A DNA stretch of 64,000 bases from Bacillota bacterium (GCA_021793645.1 JAJYSJ010000002.1:66003-130002); one strand, 5' to 3'. Shown: positions 9,110 through 18,551, counted from the first letter of the stretch. Notes: a model not told the origin generated them from the letters alone. Translations and numbers: made by a program.

Positions 9110-10195
9110 CTACTTGATCTCCGAGATCTGGTTCTGGCTCAGCTGCACGACCGCCGCCGGGAGCGGCAGGAAGTGCACCTGGCTGAGGAAGGTCTGCTGG
9201 TTGCCGCCCGAGGAGCTGATCGCCCAGTCGAGGAAGGTCCGTACCTCCGAAGCGACCTGGGTCGACGACTGCTGATCGTTCACGATGGCGTACTCGTAGT
9301 TGATGATCGGGTACGCCTGGGCGCCGGAGGAGTAGATCAGGGAGATCGCTTCGTTCTTCGGCGTCTGCGACACCTTGCCCTGCGCGGCGGCCGTGATGTT
9401 CGCCTGGGTCGGGAGAACGAAGTTGCCGGCCTTGTTCTGGACAGCCGCGTAGCCGAGGCCCTTCTGCGTGGCCTGGTTAAGGTACGAAATGCCGATGTAG
9501 GCGACGCCGCCCGGGTTTTGCGCCAGCGCGCCAACCATTCCGCCGTTACCAGTGGCGCTCACGGAACCCTGCACCGGCGGCCAGGTGATGGACGTTGCGT
9601 ACTGCGGTCCCGACGAGGAGCCCCAGGTGGTCGGGTTCGAGAACGAAAGGTACTGGGTGAAGAGGAAGGTGTCCCCTGAGCCGTCTGTGCGGTGAATCGG
9701 GACGATCTTGAGGTTCGGGAGGGTCTTGCCCGGGTTGATCGCAGCGATCGCGGGGTCATCCCAGTTGGTGATCTTGCCGGTGTAGATCCCGGCGAGCACC
9801 GGGCCGGAGAGTTGCAGGTGCGTGCTGTTGAACCCGGGGACGTTGTACATGATCTGTTGCGCCGAGATGGCCAGCGGAATGTTCAAAAGGCCGGAGGGTG
9901 CTCCAGGCGCGAGGTAGGCGTCGGATGCGCCAATCTGCACCGTGCCGTTGCCGGCGTCCGTGATGCCTGTGCCCGAGCCGGTGCCCGCGGTGGTGATGGT
10001 CACGCCCTTGTGGCTCTTCGTGTAGGTCGGAACCCAGATGTTGAAGAGCGGATACAGGAGCGTGGAACCAGTCTCCTGCAATGCGACAGGGCCTGACTTC
10101 GCGGCCGAGGTTGTGGAGCCGCATCCGGCGACCGCCAACGCGAGGGTCGACACAAGCGCGATCCCGACAGCAGCGCGGCGCATGGAAAGCTGCAA
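9110..10195 (-). CDS. pstS: Phosphate-binding lipoprotein PstS
   Basis: The extracellular phosphate-binding protein that feeds PstC/PstA, about 361 residues. It starts with a lipoprotein signal ending in the lipobox LAVAGC, so it is anchored to the membrane by lipid. The TTG at 10195 is six bases after GGGAGGG and is preferred; the in-frame ATG at 10183 is 18 bases away and is the alternative. Typical PstS segments are GSTLLYPLF and RTDGSGDTFLFTQYL near the phosphate site. A Pho-box-like repeat and -10 element lie just upstream, so phosphate starvation probably induces it. Confidence 0.95.
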   Translation of the reverse strand: MQLSMRRAAVGIALVSTLALAVAGCGSTTSAAKSGPVALQETGSTLLYPLFNIWVPTYTKSHKGVTITTAGTGSGTGITDAGNGTVQIGASDAYLAPGAPSGLLNIPLAISAQQIMYNVPGFNSTHLQLSGPVLAGIYTGKITNWDDPAIAAINPGKTLPNLKIVPIHRTDGSGDTFLFTQYLSFSNPTTWGSSSGPQYATSITWPPVQGSVSATGNGGMVGALAQNPGGVAYIGISYLNQATQKGLGYAAVQNKAGNFVLPTQANITAAAQGKVSQTPKNEAISLIYSSGAQAYPIINYEYAIVNDQQSSTQVASEVRTFLDWAISSSGGNQQTFLSQVHFLPLPAAVVQLSQNQISEIK

Positions 10196-10225
10196 ACGTA
10201 ACCCTCCCTTTCGTCGTGCGGGCAC

Positions 10226-10257
10226 AGAATAACTGGCCGTTGTTACGAGAGAGTTAA
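10226..10257 (-). promoter_or_regulatory. Candidate Pho box and promoter of pstS
   Basis: On the minus strand TTAACT (10252-10257) and GTAACA (10241-10246) are each one mismatch from the PhoP repeat TTAACA, separated by five bases, which is the 11-base period of Bacillus PhoP sites. A -10-like TATTCT (10226-10231) follows after nine bases, so the repeats cover the -35 region, as in PhoP-activated promoters. Whether the response regulator at 5.9 kb binds here is unknown. Confidence 0.5.
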
Positions 10258-10283
10258 CGTTTGTCCATTCTCGTCGATTTTTT

Positions 10284-11546
10284 TCAGGAAGTCGCTCTGA
10301 TGGGTGCCGGCGTGGCCACCTCGACCCGCCCGAACCAAAGCACGAGCCCAAGCGCCGCAATGAGCGACGCGCAGCTCACAATGAACATCGTCTGGTACTG
10401 GCCGTGCGCCGCATGAATGACGAGGCCCGCCACGGGTGCGGCCACCATCAGCCCCACAGATTGCACGAGATTCGCGCCGCCATAGAGCGCGCCATGCAGG
10501 GCGACGCCTTCGCGCTGCGCTTGTAGAGCGCTTTGCCCCCTGCGCAGGAGCGACTGACGCAGCATGTCTGCCGCGAGCGGGTACGAGGTCACTTGGATGC
10601 CGCCCCAGGCGATGCCGGCCACGAACAGCAGGATGAATGCGCCAAAAACCGTGTGCAGCCAAAGCCCGTTGATCGACGCGATCGCAAAGAGCAGCAGCGT
10701 CGACGACAGTAGGAGCCGCGGGTCGTAGCGCTGGTATAGCTTGCCGAACCAGAGCGAGACGCCGATGCCGGCGATCGTGAAGATCGACATGCCGAGCGCG
10801 GAGTCGAGCACGCTGCCGTGCAGCACGTGGATCATGTACGGCGTGAAGAAGCTTGCGATCGCTTCGAAGCCGAGCCACCAAAGGCCTTGCGCGATGTAGT
10901 ACTTGAGGAGCGCGCCGCTGATCAGCGGCGAATAGTCCGGACGCTCGCGCCGCCCCGCCTCCTCGGCGGACTCCTTCTTCTCCTTCGCCGCAAACGCGGT
11001 CCAAAGCCCGCCCGCGAGCAGGATCACGGCGCCCAGCACGAAGCCTGCGATGTGGTTCACGAGGGTGTAGACGAGCGGAACGATCAAAAACGAGATGAGG
11101 TTTCCGCCAGACCAGAGGAGGTTCAGGATCCCTGATGCCTCGCCGTAGGAGTGCTCGTCGACGCTGTCCGGCATCATCGCCTGGTACGGCGTCGGACTGA
11201 GCTGCTGGAAGAAGTAGAAGAGGACGACGGCGAAGATCGCGATGCCGAGGCTGTGGGTCAGGTACATGAGCATGAGCATGATGGCGGCGCCGGGAAAGGC
11301 GATGAAGAGATACGGCCTGCGACGGCCCATGCGGGTCGTATAGCGGTCCGATAGGTACCCGGAGAGCGGATTCAGGATGAGGCCGAAGAGACCCTCGACG
11401 CCCAGCACGGCGCCGATCAGACCGGTAGACGACGTGAGGGTTCCCAGAAGCGCTGCCGTGAACACCTTGTTCATACCCCAGCCGACGTTGCGGCCGAGGC
11501 CCGCCATGCCGAGGACCCAAACGTAGCGACGCTTTCGCTTATCCAT
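10284..11546 (-). CDS. MFS transporter, sugar-symporter-like (GPH/SLC45 type)
   Basis: A 420-residue membrane transporter with about 12 helices. The loop between helices 2 and 3 reads LSDRYTTRMGRRRPY, matching the D-x-TR-x-GRRRP motif of the glycoside-pentoside-hexuronide and sucrose/SLC45 carriers. The central loop is rich in Lys/Glu (KEKKESAEEAGRRER). The ATG at 11546 follows a G-rich ribosome site and overlaps the stop of the glycerophosphodiesterase gene by eight bases, so the two are co-translated. The substrate cannot be read from sequence; a sugar or polyol is the family expectation. Confidence 0.85.
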   Translation of the reverse strand: MDKRKRRYVWVLGMAGLGRNVGWGMNKVFTAALLGTLTSSTGLIGAVLGVEGLFGLILNPLSGYLSDRYTTRMGRRRPYLFIAFPGAAIMLMLMYLTHSLGIAIFAVVLFYFFQQLSPTPYQAMMPDSVDEHSYGEASGILNLLWSGGNLISFLIVPLVYTLVNHIAGFVLGAVILLAGGLWTAFAAKEKKESAEEAGRRERPDYSPLISGALLKYYIAQGLWWLGFEAIASFFTPYMIHVLHGSVLDSALGMSIFTIAGIGVSLWFGKLYQRYDPRLLLSSTLLLFAIASINGLWLHTVFGAFILLFVAGIAWGGIQVTSYPLAADMLRQSLLRRGQSALQAQREGVALHGALYGGANLVQSVGLMVAAPVAGLVIHAAHGQYQTMFIVSCASLIAALGLVLWFGRVEVATPAPIRATS

Positions 11547-12219
11547 TCGCTTCCCCCCCAATCAGGCGATCCGGAAAGTTCGTCGCGATGCCGTCCACTC
11601 CGATTTCCTGCGCCCGGCGCAGCTCCTCCGGGGTGTCCGCCGTCCAGACTGAATAGTAGAGCCCGTGCTGGTGCGCGATCTCTACCTCCTCCCGCGTCGC
11701 CGTCTCGAGGGCGGGCAGAAGGATCTGCGCGCCGGCCGCCTCCGCAAGCGTCCACGGCTGCACCGGAATGCCTGCGTAGAGAACCCCCGCCATCAAGCCC
11801 GGAACTTGATCCGTCAGTGCCTTGATAAGAGGGTGTGCGAAGGAGATCGGCCAGACCCGGTCCTTGAGCTTCGGATCCCGACGATAGAGCGCCAACAGCG
11901 GTGGAAGGGCGCCCGGCGCCTTCACCTCCACGACGACGGGGCACTCGACCGCGGCGAGCAGGTCTTCGAGCGTTGGAATGCGCTCCCCGTCGCCAGCGTC
12001 CAGTGCCTGCAGCTCTTGCATCGTCCGGGCGAGCACTGGGCCTTTGCCGTTCGTCGTCCGATCGAGCGTTGCGTCGTGGATCACGGCCAGCTTGCCGTCC
12101 GCGCTCGCATGCACGTCACACTCGACCATATCGACCCCAAGCTCGACCGCTGCGCGAAAGGAGCGCAACGTGTTCTCGGGATGGCGGCCGGAGAATCCAC
12201 GGTGCGCGATCACCCACAT
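11539..12219 (-). CDS. Glycerophosphodiester phosphodiesterase
   Basis: A 226-residue GDPD-family TIM barrel that releases glycerol 3-phosphate from glycerophosphodiesters. The catalytic motifs are at the start (HRGFSGRHPENT), followed by VECDVHASADG, VIHDATLDRTTNG and VVVEVKAP. There is no signal peptide, so it is probably cytosolic (UgpQ-like). The ATG at 12219 is about ten bases after GGGAGG. It is translationally coupled to the downstream MFS carrier, which may import its substrate or a related sugar compound. Substrate specificity is not assignable by eye. Confidence 0.92.
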   Translation of the reverse strand: MWVIAHRGFSGRHPENTLRSFRAAVELGVDMVECDVHASADGKLAVIHDATLDRTTNGKGPVLARTMQELQALDAGDGERIPTLEDLLAAVECPVVVEVKAPGALPPLLALYRRDPKLKDRVWPISFAHPLIKALTDQVPGLMAGVLYAGIPVQPWTLAEAAGAQILLPALETATREEVEIAHQHGLYYSVWTADTPEELRRAQEIGVDGIATNFPDRLIGGEANG

Positions 12220-12406
12220 CGCTGAGATCGCCTCCCAGCGCTCAGTTCGCGACTGGCTGGGGACGATCCTGGCGCCTGTACCTTAAATGTCTGCGACGCA
12301 ATGCCACCGAAGAATGCAGGGATATTCTTCCAGGCGGAGAATGTCCCGCCATGTCTCGTTCGCTGGCGGCCTGCGAACTGTCGATTCGTCGCATGGAGGT
12401 GCTTGC

Positions 12407-13306
12407 GTGGCGGAGTATGAGAGTGCCTACTTCCGCATCCAGGAACTCGCAGAAGGCGTGTGGGCCGCCCTGGCCAAAGCCGGACAGGGTGCATGGTCGA
12501 ACGCGGGCATTGTCGACCTCGGCCGGTCCACGCTGGTGGTCGACGCGATGTTCACGCCCGCTGCGGGTGCCGCGCTGCGCGAAGCGGCAGAGCACCTTAC
12601 GCGGAATCCGGTGCGCTGGCTCGTGCTCACCCACCGTGATCACGACCACGTGCTGGGCAGTCAGGCGTTCCAAGGTGTAGCGATTGTCGCCACCCGCACG
12701 ACTGCGGATTGCATGCGGGACCGGACCGGAGCCTTCCTCCAGACGGCTCGGCGCGAAGGAGCCCGGTGGCTCACCCAGCTGGAAAGGGAAGCCCGAGCAC
12801 AGGTCGACCCGTACGAGCGCACGCAGCGGCGGGCCGTGCGAGGCGAATACCAGGCGCTGATCCAAAACATCGAACGCATCACGCCTGCCCGTCCGTCGCT
12901 CATGGCGGACGAGAACCTGACGATCTATGGCCAGCGCCGCGAGGTGCAGATCCTCTCCTTCGGCGGGGTGCACACCGAGAGCGACAGCGTGGTGTACCTG
13001 CCGGAAGAGCGCATCCTCTTCAGCGGCGACATCGTGCAGGTAGGGCACCATCCAGCGGTGCGGCACGGCACTCCGACCCATTGGCCCGGTGTCGTACGGC
13101 AGGTCGCGGATCTTGAGGCTGACATCGTGTTGAGCGGGCACGGCCCGGTTGGCGCGCGCGAAGACGTGCTGCTCGCCGAGCGATACTACTTCGAACTGCC
13201 GGAGTGGGCAAACGGGGCTCCGGTCCCGGAGCCCTTCGCGAGTTGGGATGCTCCGCAGACGCTCGTGGAGAACCTGCGCTACGCACAGAACGCCATGGCG
13301 CAGTAG
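12407..13306 (+). CDS. Metallo-beta-lactamase-fold hydrolase
   Basis: A 299-residue MBL-fold protein of unknown substrate. The GTG at 12407 is seven bases after GGAGG; an in-frame extension to 12287 has no ribosome site. The main metal motif reads THRDHDH, that is H-x-D-x-D-H where most members have H-x-H-x-D-H; ComEC-type domains carry a similar Asp. Later motifs are GGVHTESDSVVYLP, FSGDIVQVGHHP and LSGHGPV, fitting the other ligands and the bridging Asp. It is divergent from the glycerophosphodiesterase gene and convergent with copA. Hydrolase function is a family inference. Confidence 0.85.
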   Translation: MAEYESAYFRIQELAEGVWAALAKAGQGAWSNAGIVDLGRSTLVVDAMFTPAAGAALREAAEHLTRNPVRWLVLTHRDHDHVLGSQAFQGVAIVATRTTADCMRDRTGAFLQTARREGARWLTQLEREARAQVDPYERTQRRAVRGEYQALIQNIERITPARPSLMADENLTIYGQRREVQILSFGGVHTESDSVVYLPEERILFSGDIVQVGHHPAVRHGTPTHWPGVVRQVADLEADIVLSGHGPVGAREDVLLAERYYFELPEWANGAPVPEPFASWDAPQTLVENLRYAQNAMAQ

Positions 13307-13420
13307 AAGCGGTCCGTCTTTGCGCTCTCGTTGACGGCAATCAGCCCGTCCTGCGTAAGGTTGCCGCGCGCCTGCCTCTGCGCTGGGAAGAACGGTGCGC
13401 GCGCACTGTCTGCAGAACGA

Positions 13421-15820
13421 TCAGAAGTTTTCCGGCCGCACCCGCACCATGCGCAGCAGCAGAGAGTTGGAGAGCACCGACACGGAACTGAGCGCCATCG
13501 CGGTCCCCGCGATCACCGGCGTCAGCAGCCCGAGGCCGGCGAGTGGGATTCCAAGTGCGTTGTAAAAGAGTGCCCAGAAGAGGTTCTGCCGGATCTTGCG
13601 CATCGTGCGGCGGCTGAGTTCGATGGCCGCTGGCACAGCACGCAGGTCCTGACTCAGGAGGACGATGCCCGCCGCCTCGCGCGACACATCGGCGCCGGAC
13701 CCCATCGCGATCCCGACGGCCGCCTCGGCAAGCGCCGGAGCATCGTTCACGCCGTCGCCGACCATCGCGACGCGCCTGCCCTCCGCCCGCAAGCCCTGGA
13801 TCGCCTTGGCCTTGCCCATTGGCAGCACCTCGGCGATCACTTCCTCGATGCCAGCCTCGCGCGCGATCGCCAGGGCAGTCTCGCGACTGTCGCCCGTGAG
13901 GAGCACGACGCGCATGCCGCGCTCTTTCAATGCCGCGACCGCACGTTGGGCGGTCGGGCGGAGCACGTCGCGCACTGCGAAGGCTGCCGTGGCCTGCGCA
14001 TCCACGGAAAGCGCTACGACCGTGGCTCCCCCTGCGCGCATGCGGGCGATCTCATCTGCGAGCGCCCCGAGCGCAACGCCCTGCTCTTCGAGCAGCCGCG
14101 GACTACCGAGCAGTGCGGCGCTTCCCTCGACCGTACCCTTGACGCCACGCCCGGGCAGATCGCGAAACCCCTCCACCTCGGGCACTATCCCTTCATAGGC
14201 AGCGGAGATCGCCGTGGCGAGGGGGTGCGCGGAGTTCGCCTCCAGCGCCGCTGCGATCCGCAGCACCTCCTCGCGGTCGAGCAACGGCGCAACAATCTCC
14301 ACTATTGCCGGGCGCCCCTGCGTCAGGGTGCCTGTCTTGTCGAAGACGACAGTATCGACCCTGTGCGCCGTCTCCAGCGCTTCACCGCTGCGGATCAGGA
14401 TGCCGGACTCCGCGCCGCGGCCGGTGCCCACCATGATTGCGGCAGGTGTGGCGAGGCCGAGTGCGCAGGGGCAGGCGATCACGAGCACTGCGACCGCTGC
14501 GATGAGACCCGTTTGCAGACTGCCGCCGAACACAGCCCAGAGCGCAAAGGTAATGAGGGCGAGGCCCAGAACCACCGGCACGAATACGTTCGCGATGCTG
14601 TCCGCCATGCGCTGCACTGGCGCCTTCGACCCCTGTGCCTCGCTGACGGCGTGCATCACATGGGAAAGCGCGGTATCACGGCCGATACGGGTCGCCTCGA
14701 CCACAAGGCGGCCCGAGCGATTCACCGTCGCACCGATCACCGTATCCCCAGGCTGTTTGGCCACCGGCATACTCTCCCCGGTGAGCATCGATTCGTCGAT
14801 CTCGCTCTGCCCCTCGCGGACGGTGCCGTCGACAGGCACGCGCTCGCCCGGGCGCACCAGCACGGCGTCCCCGACAGCGATGACGTCCAGCGGCACCTCT
14901 TCGGTCTGGCCGTCCGGCAGGTAGCGCAGTGCGCTTTTGGCCTGCAGGGAGGCGAGCGCCGCGATCGCCGAGGCGGCGCGTCCCTTGACGCGCGCTTCGA
15001 GGAACCTGCCAGCGAGGATCACGGCGATCAAGACCGCCGATACTTCGAAATAGGTGCTGGCACCCCGCAAAAAGAGCCCGGCGACGCTATCGGCGAATGC
15101 CACCGTCGTCCCGAGCGCCACCAAAACATCCATGTTCGCTGTGCCGTGCAACAGGTTTTGCACGGCTCCCCGGTAGAAGGGGAAGCCGCCATAGACCTGC
15201 ACCACGCTTGCCAGGCCGAGCTGCAGGTACCCGTTCATCAGCCAAGGGATAGGCTGTCCCACGGCCGACGCGATCATCGCCACAAGCAGCGGCGCCGCGA
15301 GCGCCCCTGACACGATCAGGCGGGCGAGAATCGCGCGCGTCTGTGCGCCCTGGCCGGTTGTTTCAGTCTCCGCAGCCCGCAGCTGGAAGCCCTGCTGGCG
15401 CATGGCCTGCACGAGTTCCTTGCCGCTCGTCTTGGAGAGGAACCGCACCAGCACTTCGTTCGCGGCCGGATTCGCATGCGCCTCGACGACGCCCGGCTGC
15501 GCGAGCAGAAGGCGCTCGAGGTTTTGCGCCGTGGTGCTGTCGAAGCCCTCAAGACTGCGCAGCCTCGCTTCACCGAGCACGACATCGTAGCCGCGTGCCC
15601 GCACTGCCGCAACGAGGTCCTGGCCGCGCACGCCGGGGGCCGCGTGAACCAGCGCCGATTCGCTCGCCAAGTTCACGTTCGCGATCTGGACGCCCGGAAC
15701 GGACCGAAGACCCTTCTCGACGTGTCGCACACACGATGCGCAGGTCATGCCCTGGACGTCGAGCTCCCATTCCCGCGCCGCCTCGTGGATCTGCGGCGTT
15801 TCCATCTGTGTTGCCGCCAT
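13421..15820 (-). CDS. copA: Copper-exporting P1B-type ATPase CopA
   Basis: A 799-residue Cu(I) pump of the cytoplasmic membrane. The first metal-binding domain has GMTCASC (C27, C30). A second ferredoxin-like domain follows at about 88-150 but has lost its CxxC. The core shows TGES, the transmembrane CPC of Cu/Ag pumps, DKTGT (phosphorylated Asp), the SAHPLA P1B motif, GDGVNDAP and C-terminal YN and MxxSS. The ATG at 15820 is preceded by GGAGG. It lies 17 bases after copZ, and both are behind a CsoR-type operator, so copper should induce it. Confidence 0.97.
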   Translation of the reverse strand: MAATQMETPQIHEAAREWELDVQGMTCASCVRHVEKGLRSVPGVQIANVNLASESALVHAAPGVRGQDLVAAVRARGYDVVLGEARLRSLEGFDSTTAQNLERLLLAQPGVVEAHANPAANEVLVRFLSKTSGKELVQAMRQQGFQLRAAETETTGQGAQTRAILARLIVSGALAAPLLVAMIASAVGQPIPWLMNGYLQLGLASVVQVYGGFPFYRGAVQNLLHGTANMDVLVALGTTVAFADSVAGLFLRGASTYFEVSAVLIAVILAGRFLEARVKGRAASAIAALASLQAKSALRYLPDGQTEEVPLDVIAVGDAVLVRPGERVPVDGTVREGQSEIDESMLTGESMPVAKQPGDTVIGATVNRSGRLVVEATRIGRDTALSHVMHAVSEAQGSKAPVQRMADSIANVFVPVVLGLALITFALWAVFGGSLQTGLIAAVAVLVIACPCALGLATPAAIMVGTGRGAESGILIRSGEALETAHRVDTVVFDKTGTLTQGRPAIVEIVAPLLDREEVLRIAAALEANSAHPLATAISAAYEGIVPEVEGFRDLPGRGVKGTVEGSAALLGSPRLLEEQGVALGALADEIARMRAGGATVVALSVDAQATAAFAVRDVLRPTAQRAVAALKERGMRVVLLTGDSRETALAIAREAGIEEVIAEVLPMGKAKAIQGLRAEGRRVAMVGDGVNDAPALAEAAVGIAMGSGADVSREAAGIVLLSQDLRAVPAAIELSRRTMRKIRQNLFWALFYNALGIPLAGLGLLTPVIAGTAMALSSVSVLSNSLLLRMVRVRPENF

Positions 15821-15837
15821 GGGACCGCCTCCGAATC

Positions 15838-16050
15838 CTACAGGGCGTGCGCCCCGTAGCCCTCTTCATCCACTGCCTGCACAAGCGCCTCCACCGACAC
15901 GCGCGCGGGGTCAAACTCCACATCGGCGCGGGCGTCCTCCAAAGAAACCTGCGCGGTCTTCACGCCCTCGACCCCCATGAGCGCCTTCGTCACCGTCATC
16001 TTGCAGTGATCACAGGTCATGCCGTCGATCGCCAGTGTCAGCGCAGCCAT
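15838..16050 (-). CDS. copZ: Copper chaperone CopZ
   Basis: A 70-residue heavy-metal-associated domain protein that hands Cu(I) to CopA. The copper site is GMTCDHC (C13 and C16) and the beta-alpha-beta fold pattern continues to the end. The ATG at 16050 is eight bases after AAGGAG; the in-frame extension to 16110 runs through the operator and is not translated. It is the first gene of copZA. A tight -35/-10 pair with a CsoR operator lies just upstream. Confidence 0.96.
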   Translation of the reverse strand: MAALTLAIDGMTCDHCKMTVTKALMGVEGVKTAQVSLEDARADVEFDPARVSVEALVQAVDEEGYGAHAL

Positions 16051-16072
16051 CAGAACATCTCCTTCAGTACAA

Positions 16073-16102
16073 ACCATACCCCCTACGGGTATGTACACGC
16101 AA
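16073..16102 (-). promoter_or_regulatory. copZA promoter with CsoR-type copper operator
   Basis: On the minus strand -35 TTGCGT (16097-16102) and -10 TATGGT (16073-16078) are 18 bases apart. The spacer and -10 hold the pseudo-palindrome ATACCCCCTACGGGTAT (16076-16092, plus-strand reading), the G-tract CsoR operator known from the Bacillus subtilis copZA promoter. A repressor here would block RNA polymerase until copper binds it. No csoR gene is in the window. Confidence 0.8.
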
Positions 16103-16126
16103 GCGGGCACGTAGCCGTGCCCGCTT
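16101..16126 (-). terminator. Hairpin between hemL and copZ
   Basis: A perfect 11-base inverted repeat (16101-16111 and 16116-16126) with a four-base loop lies 26 bases after the hemL stop. There is no T-run on either side, so it may act as a transcription barrier of low efficiency or a stabilising 3' hairpin. It overlaps the copZ -35 by two bases. Confidence 0.5.
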
Positions 16127-16152
16127 GTAGCATATCCGGGGGCTCCGATCTG

Positions 16153-17442
16153 CTATCGCACCGCGTCGCGCGCAGCGCGGAAGGCCTGCGGCAGGGCAGC
16201 GGTGATCTGTTCGACGTGTTCGTCTTTCAGCGCCAGCGATGGGAATACGGCCTCGTTTGCGGCAGGCGCGAACAGGACCCCGTGTGCGGCCATGGCCTGC
16301 CAGAACGCGCGGTAGCGCCGCGCATCGGTGCGCGCAGCCTGCTCTTGGTCCTCGATCGGGCCTGGGGCAAAGAAGCACGTGAGCAGCCCATGGGACACCT
16401 GCACCGTCGTCAGGACGTCCGCTGCCCGCGACGCTTCGCGCATCGCCGCGCCCAGCGCCTCCGCCACGGCATGGAGACGCCGGTAGGCACCTGCAGTCTG
16501 CTGCAGAATCCGCAGCTGTGCGAGGCCTGCGGCCATCGCCAGGGGACTGCCGGAGAGTGTGCCGGCCTGGTAGACATCGCCCTGCGGCGCGATGCGTTCC
16601 ATGATCTCGCGGCGGCCGCCATACGCCCCAACCGGCAGTCCGCCGCCCAGCACCTTGCCAAGGCACGTCAGGTCCGGCTGGATCGAGAAGGCCTCCTGCG
16701 CGCCGCCCAGGCTGACGCGGAAGCCAGTGATCACCTCGTCGAAGATCAGGAGGACGCCGGCGGCTGCGGTCGCCCGGCGGATTCCCTCGAGGTAGCCGGG
16801 CTTCGGCGGCACGACGCCCATGTTTGCGGCGATCGGCTCGACGATCACGCAGGCGATCTCCCCGCCGCGCTGCCGCATGAGGTCTTCGACCGCAAAGAGG
16901 TCGTTGTATGGCAACACCACCGTGTCTTCCGCCGCCTTGTGCGGCACGCCCGGCGAAACCGGCAGCGCCGAGAGCGCCGCCCCCGAGCCTGCACGCGCCA
17001 AGAGCGCATCCACATGCCCGTGGTAGCAGCCGGCGAACTTCACGACAACATCGCGCCCAGTATAGGCGCGCGCGAGGCGGATCGCGCTCATCGTCGCCTC
17101 GGTTCCGGAACTGACGAACCGCACTTCATCCACTGCAGGCATCGCCGCAGTGACGAGCTCCGCAAGTTCCACCTCGAGTCGGCTGGCGAGACCGAACGTT
17201 AGGGCGCGGCCGGCCTGTTCGCGAATCGCCTCCACGACGGCCGGGTGCCCGTGGCCAAGGATCAGGGGGCCCCACGAGTTGAGAAGGTCGATGTAGGCGT
17301 TGCCGTCGGCGTCGTACAGCAGTGCCCCTTCTCCCCGCTCCGCGAAGAGCGGGTAGTCCCGTACCCCGCGCATCGCGCGCACGGGACTGTTGACGCCGCC
17401 CGGGGTGACGCGCTGCGCCCGCTCGTAGAGCGCCTTCGACAT
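16153..17442 (-). CDS. hemL: Glutamate-1-semialdehyde 2,1-aminomutase
   Basis: A 429-residue PLP enzyme that converts glutamate-1-semialdehyde to 5-aminolevulinate in the C5 heme pathway. The N terminus TPGGVNSPVRA is characteristic, SSGTEATMSA binds cofactor phosphate, FDEVITGFR precedes the PLP lysine K263 in LGKVLGGG. The ATG at 17442 has AAGGA five bases before it and lies eight bases after the stop of the M24 peptidase gene; an upstream in-frame extension is rejected. No other heme C5 genes are adjacent. Heme supply is relevant to the oxidase operon at 55 kb, but linkage is only functional. Confidence 0.95.
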   Translation of the reverse strand: MSKALYERAQRVTPGGVNSPVRAMRGVRDYPLFAERGEGALLYDADGNAYIDLLNSWGPLILGHGHPAVVEAIREQAGRALTFGLASRLEVELAELVTAAMPAVDEVRFVSSGTEATMSAIRLARAYTGRDVVVKFAGCYHGHVDALLARAGSGAALSALPVSPGVPHKAAEDTVVLPYNDLFAVEDLMRQRGGEIACVIVEPIAANMGVVPPKPGYLEGIRRATAAAGVLLIFDEVITGFRVSLGGAQEAFSIQPDLTCLGKVLGGGLPVGAYGGRREIMERIAPQGDVYQAGTLSGSPLAMAAGLAQLRILQQTAGAYRRLHAVAEALGAAMREASRAADVLTTVQVSHGLLTCFFAPGPIEDQEQAARTDARRYRAFWQAMAAHGVLFAPAANEAVFPSLALKDEHVEQITAALPQAFRAARDAVR

Positions 17443-17450
17443 GTCGTCCT

Positions 17451-18539
17451 TCAAGCTTCGACCACCTCCAGGGCGCGGGGATAGTGCGTCAGCGTTTCCG
17501 CCCCCGAAGACGTCACCAGGAGGTCGTCCTCGATGCGCACGCCGCCTTGTCCCGGCAGGTAGATGCCCGGCTCGATCGTCAGGCACATTCCCGGGACGAG
17601 GAGGTCCTCCCTACCGGGCAGGAGGAACGGCTCTTCGTGCGTCTCGATGCCAAGTCCGTGGCCGACGCGATGCGGGAAGTACTCCCCGTAGCCTGCGGCT
17701 GAGATGTGCTCCCGGGCGGCAGCATCAAGATCACCCATCGCTGCACCCGGGCGGACGGCCGCGCGCCCGCGGGCCTGCGCCTCCTGAACGATGCCGTAGA
17801 TCCTGCGCATCTGCTCGTTGGGTTCTCCATAGAAGAACGTGCGGGTCGTATCGGCAATGTAGCCCTCCCAGCGAAAGCCGATGTCGACGAGCACCGTCTC
17901 GCCGGGCGAGAGGGCGCGGTCTGTGGGTTCGCCGTGCGGCAGCGCGCTGCGCTCGCCGAAGAGCACGATGCTGTTGAAGCCGGGGGCCCCGCCGAGGTCC
18001 TCTCGCATGTACCGCTCGATCTTTGCCGCCATCTGCCGCTCCGTGATCCCGCTGCGGATCACGGTCTTCGCGTAGCCTGTCGCCTGGTCGAGCCGACGGG
18101 CCGCCTCGCGCAACGCCTGGGCTTCCGCTTCGTCCTTGGCTGCGCGCAGTGCAACAAGGTCACGTGCGATGTCCGCGAGCGCCACGACCTCCAGTCCAGC
18201 GGCCTGTGCCGCCTCGCCTGCCCATCCGAGCGTGATGTGGTCGTGCTCGACGCCGATGCGCCCGCCGCCCAGGCGGCCATGGAGCACGTTGCGGATGCGG
18301 TCCTGGTCCTTCACCGCAACGAACGGAATGCCCAGGTTGCCGAGTTGTCCCGCCTCAAGCGCCGGCCCGAAGAGCGTGGCCTCTCCGGATGCGGGCACGA
18401 GCAGCGCGTAAAACCGCTCGTGCGGATTGATGAACCCGCCTGTCAGGTAGCCGATCTGCACAGGCCGCGTAACGAGCGCGGCCGCGAGTCCCTGCGCTTG
18501 CAGCCTCTGCTGCAGGATTGAAAGGCGCACTCTATACAC
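17451..18539 (-). CDS. M24-family Xaa-Pro aminopeptidase-type protein
   Basis: A 362-residue cytosolic metallopeptidase of the creatinase/PepQ type. The N-terminal creatinase domain covers about 1-125. The C-terminal pita-bread domain carries the metal ligands in DIGFRWEGYIADTTRTF (two Asp), GHGLGIETHEEP (His), LTIEPGIY (Glu) and GVRIEDDLLV (Glu). The GTG at 18539 follows AAGGAG closely, and another in-frame GTG at 18530 is possible. It starts 12 bases after the YchF-like gene and ends eight bases before hemL. Xaa-Pro specificity is the family expectation, not shown by the sequence. Confidence 0.9.
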   Translation of the reverse strand: MYRVRLSILQQRLQAQGLAAALVTRPVQIGYLTGGFINPHERFYALLVPASGEATLFGPALEAGQLGNLGIPFVAVKDQDRIRNVLHGRLGGGRIGVEHDHITLGWAGEAAQAAGLEVVALADIARDLVALRAAKDEAEAQALREAARRLDQATGYAKTVIRSGITERQMAAKIERYMREDLGGAPGFNSIVLFGERSALPHGEPTDRALSPGETVLVDIGFRWEGYIADTTRTFFYGEPNEQMRRIYGIVQEAQARGRAAVRPGAAMGDLDAAAREHISAAGYGEYFPHRVGHGLGIETHEEPFLLPGREDLLVPGMCLTIEPGIYLPGQGGVRIEDDLLVTSSGAETLTHYPRALEVVEA

Positions 18540-18551
18540 CCTCTCCTTCGC

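Noticed and set aside
13331-15310. A 659-codon plus-strand frame opposite copA
   Set aside because: It is the complement of a clear P-type ATPase gene with all motifs; the product is His/Arg-rich low-complexity sequence without a ribosome site, a usual shadow in GC-rich DNA.
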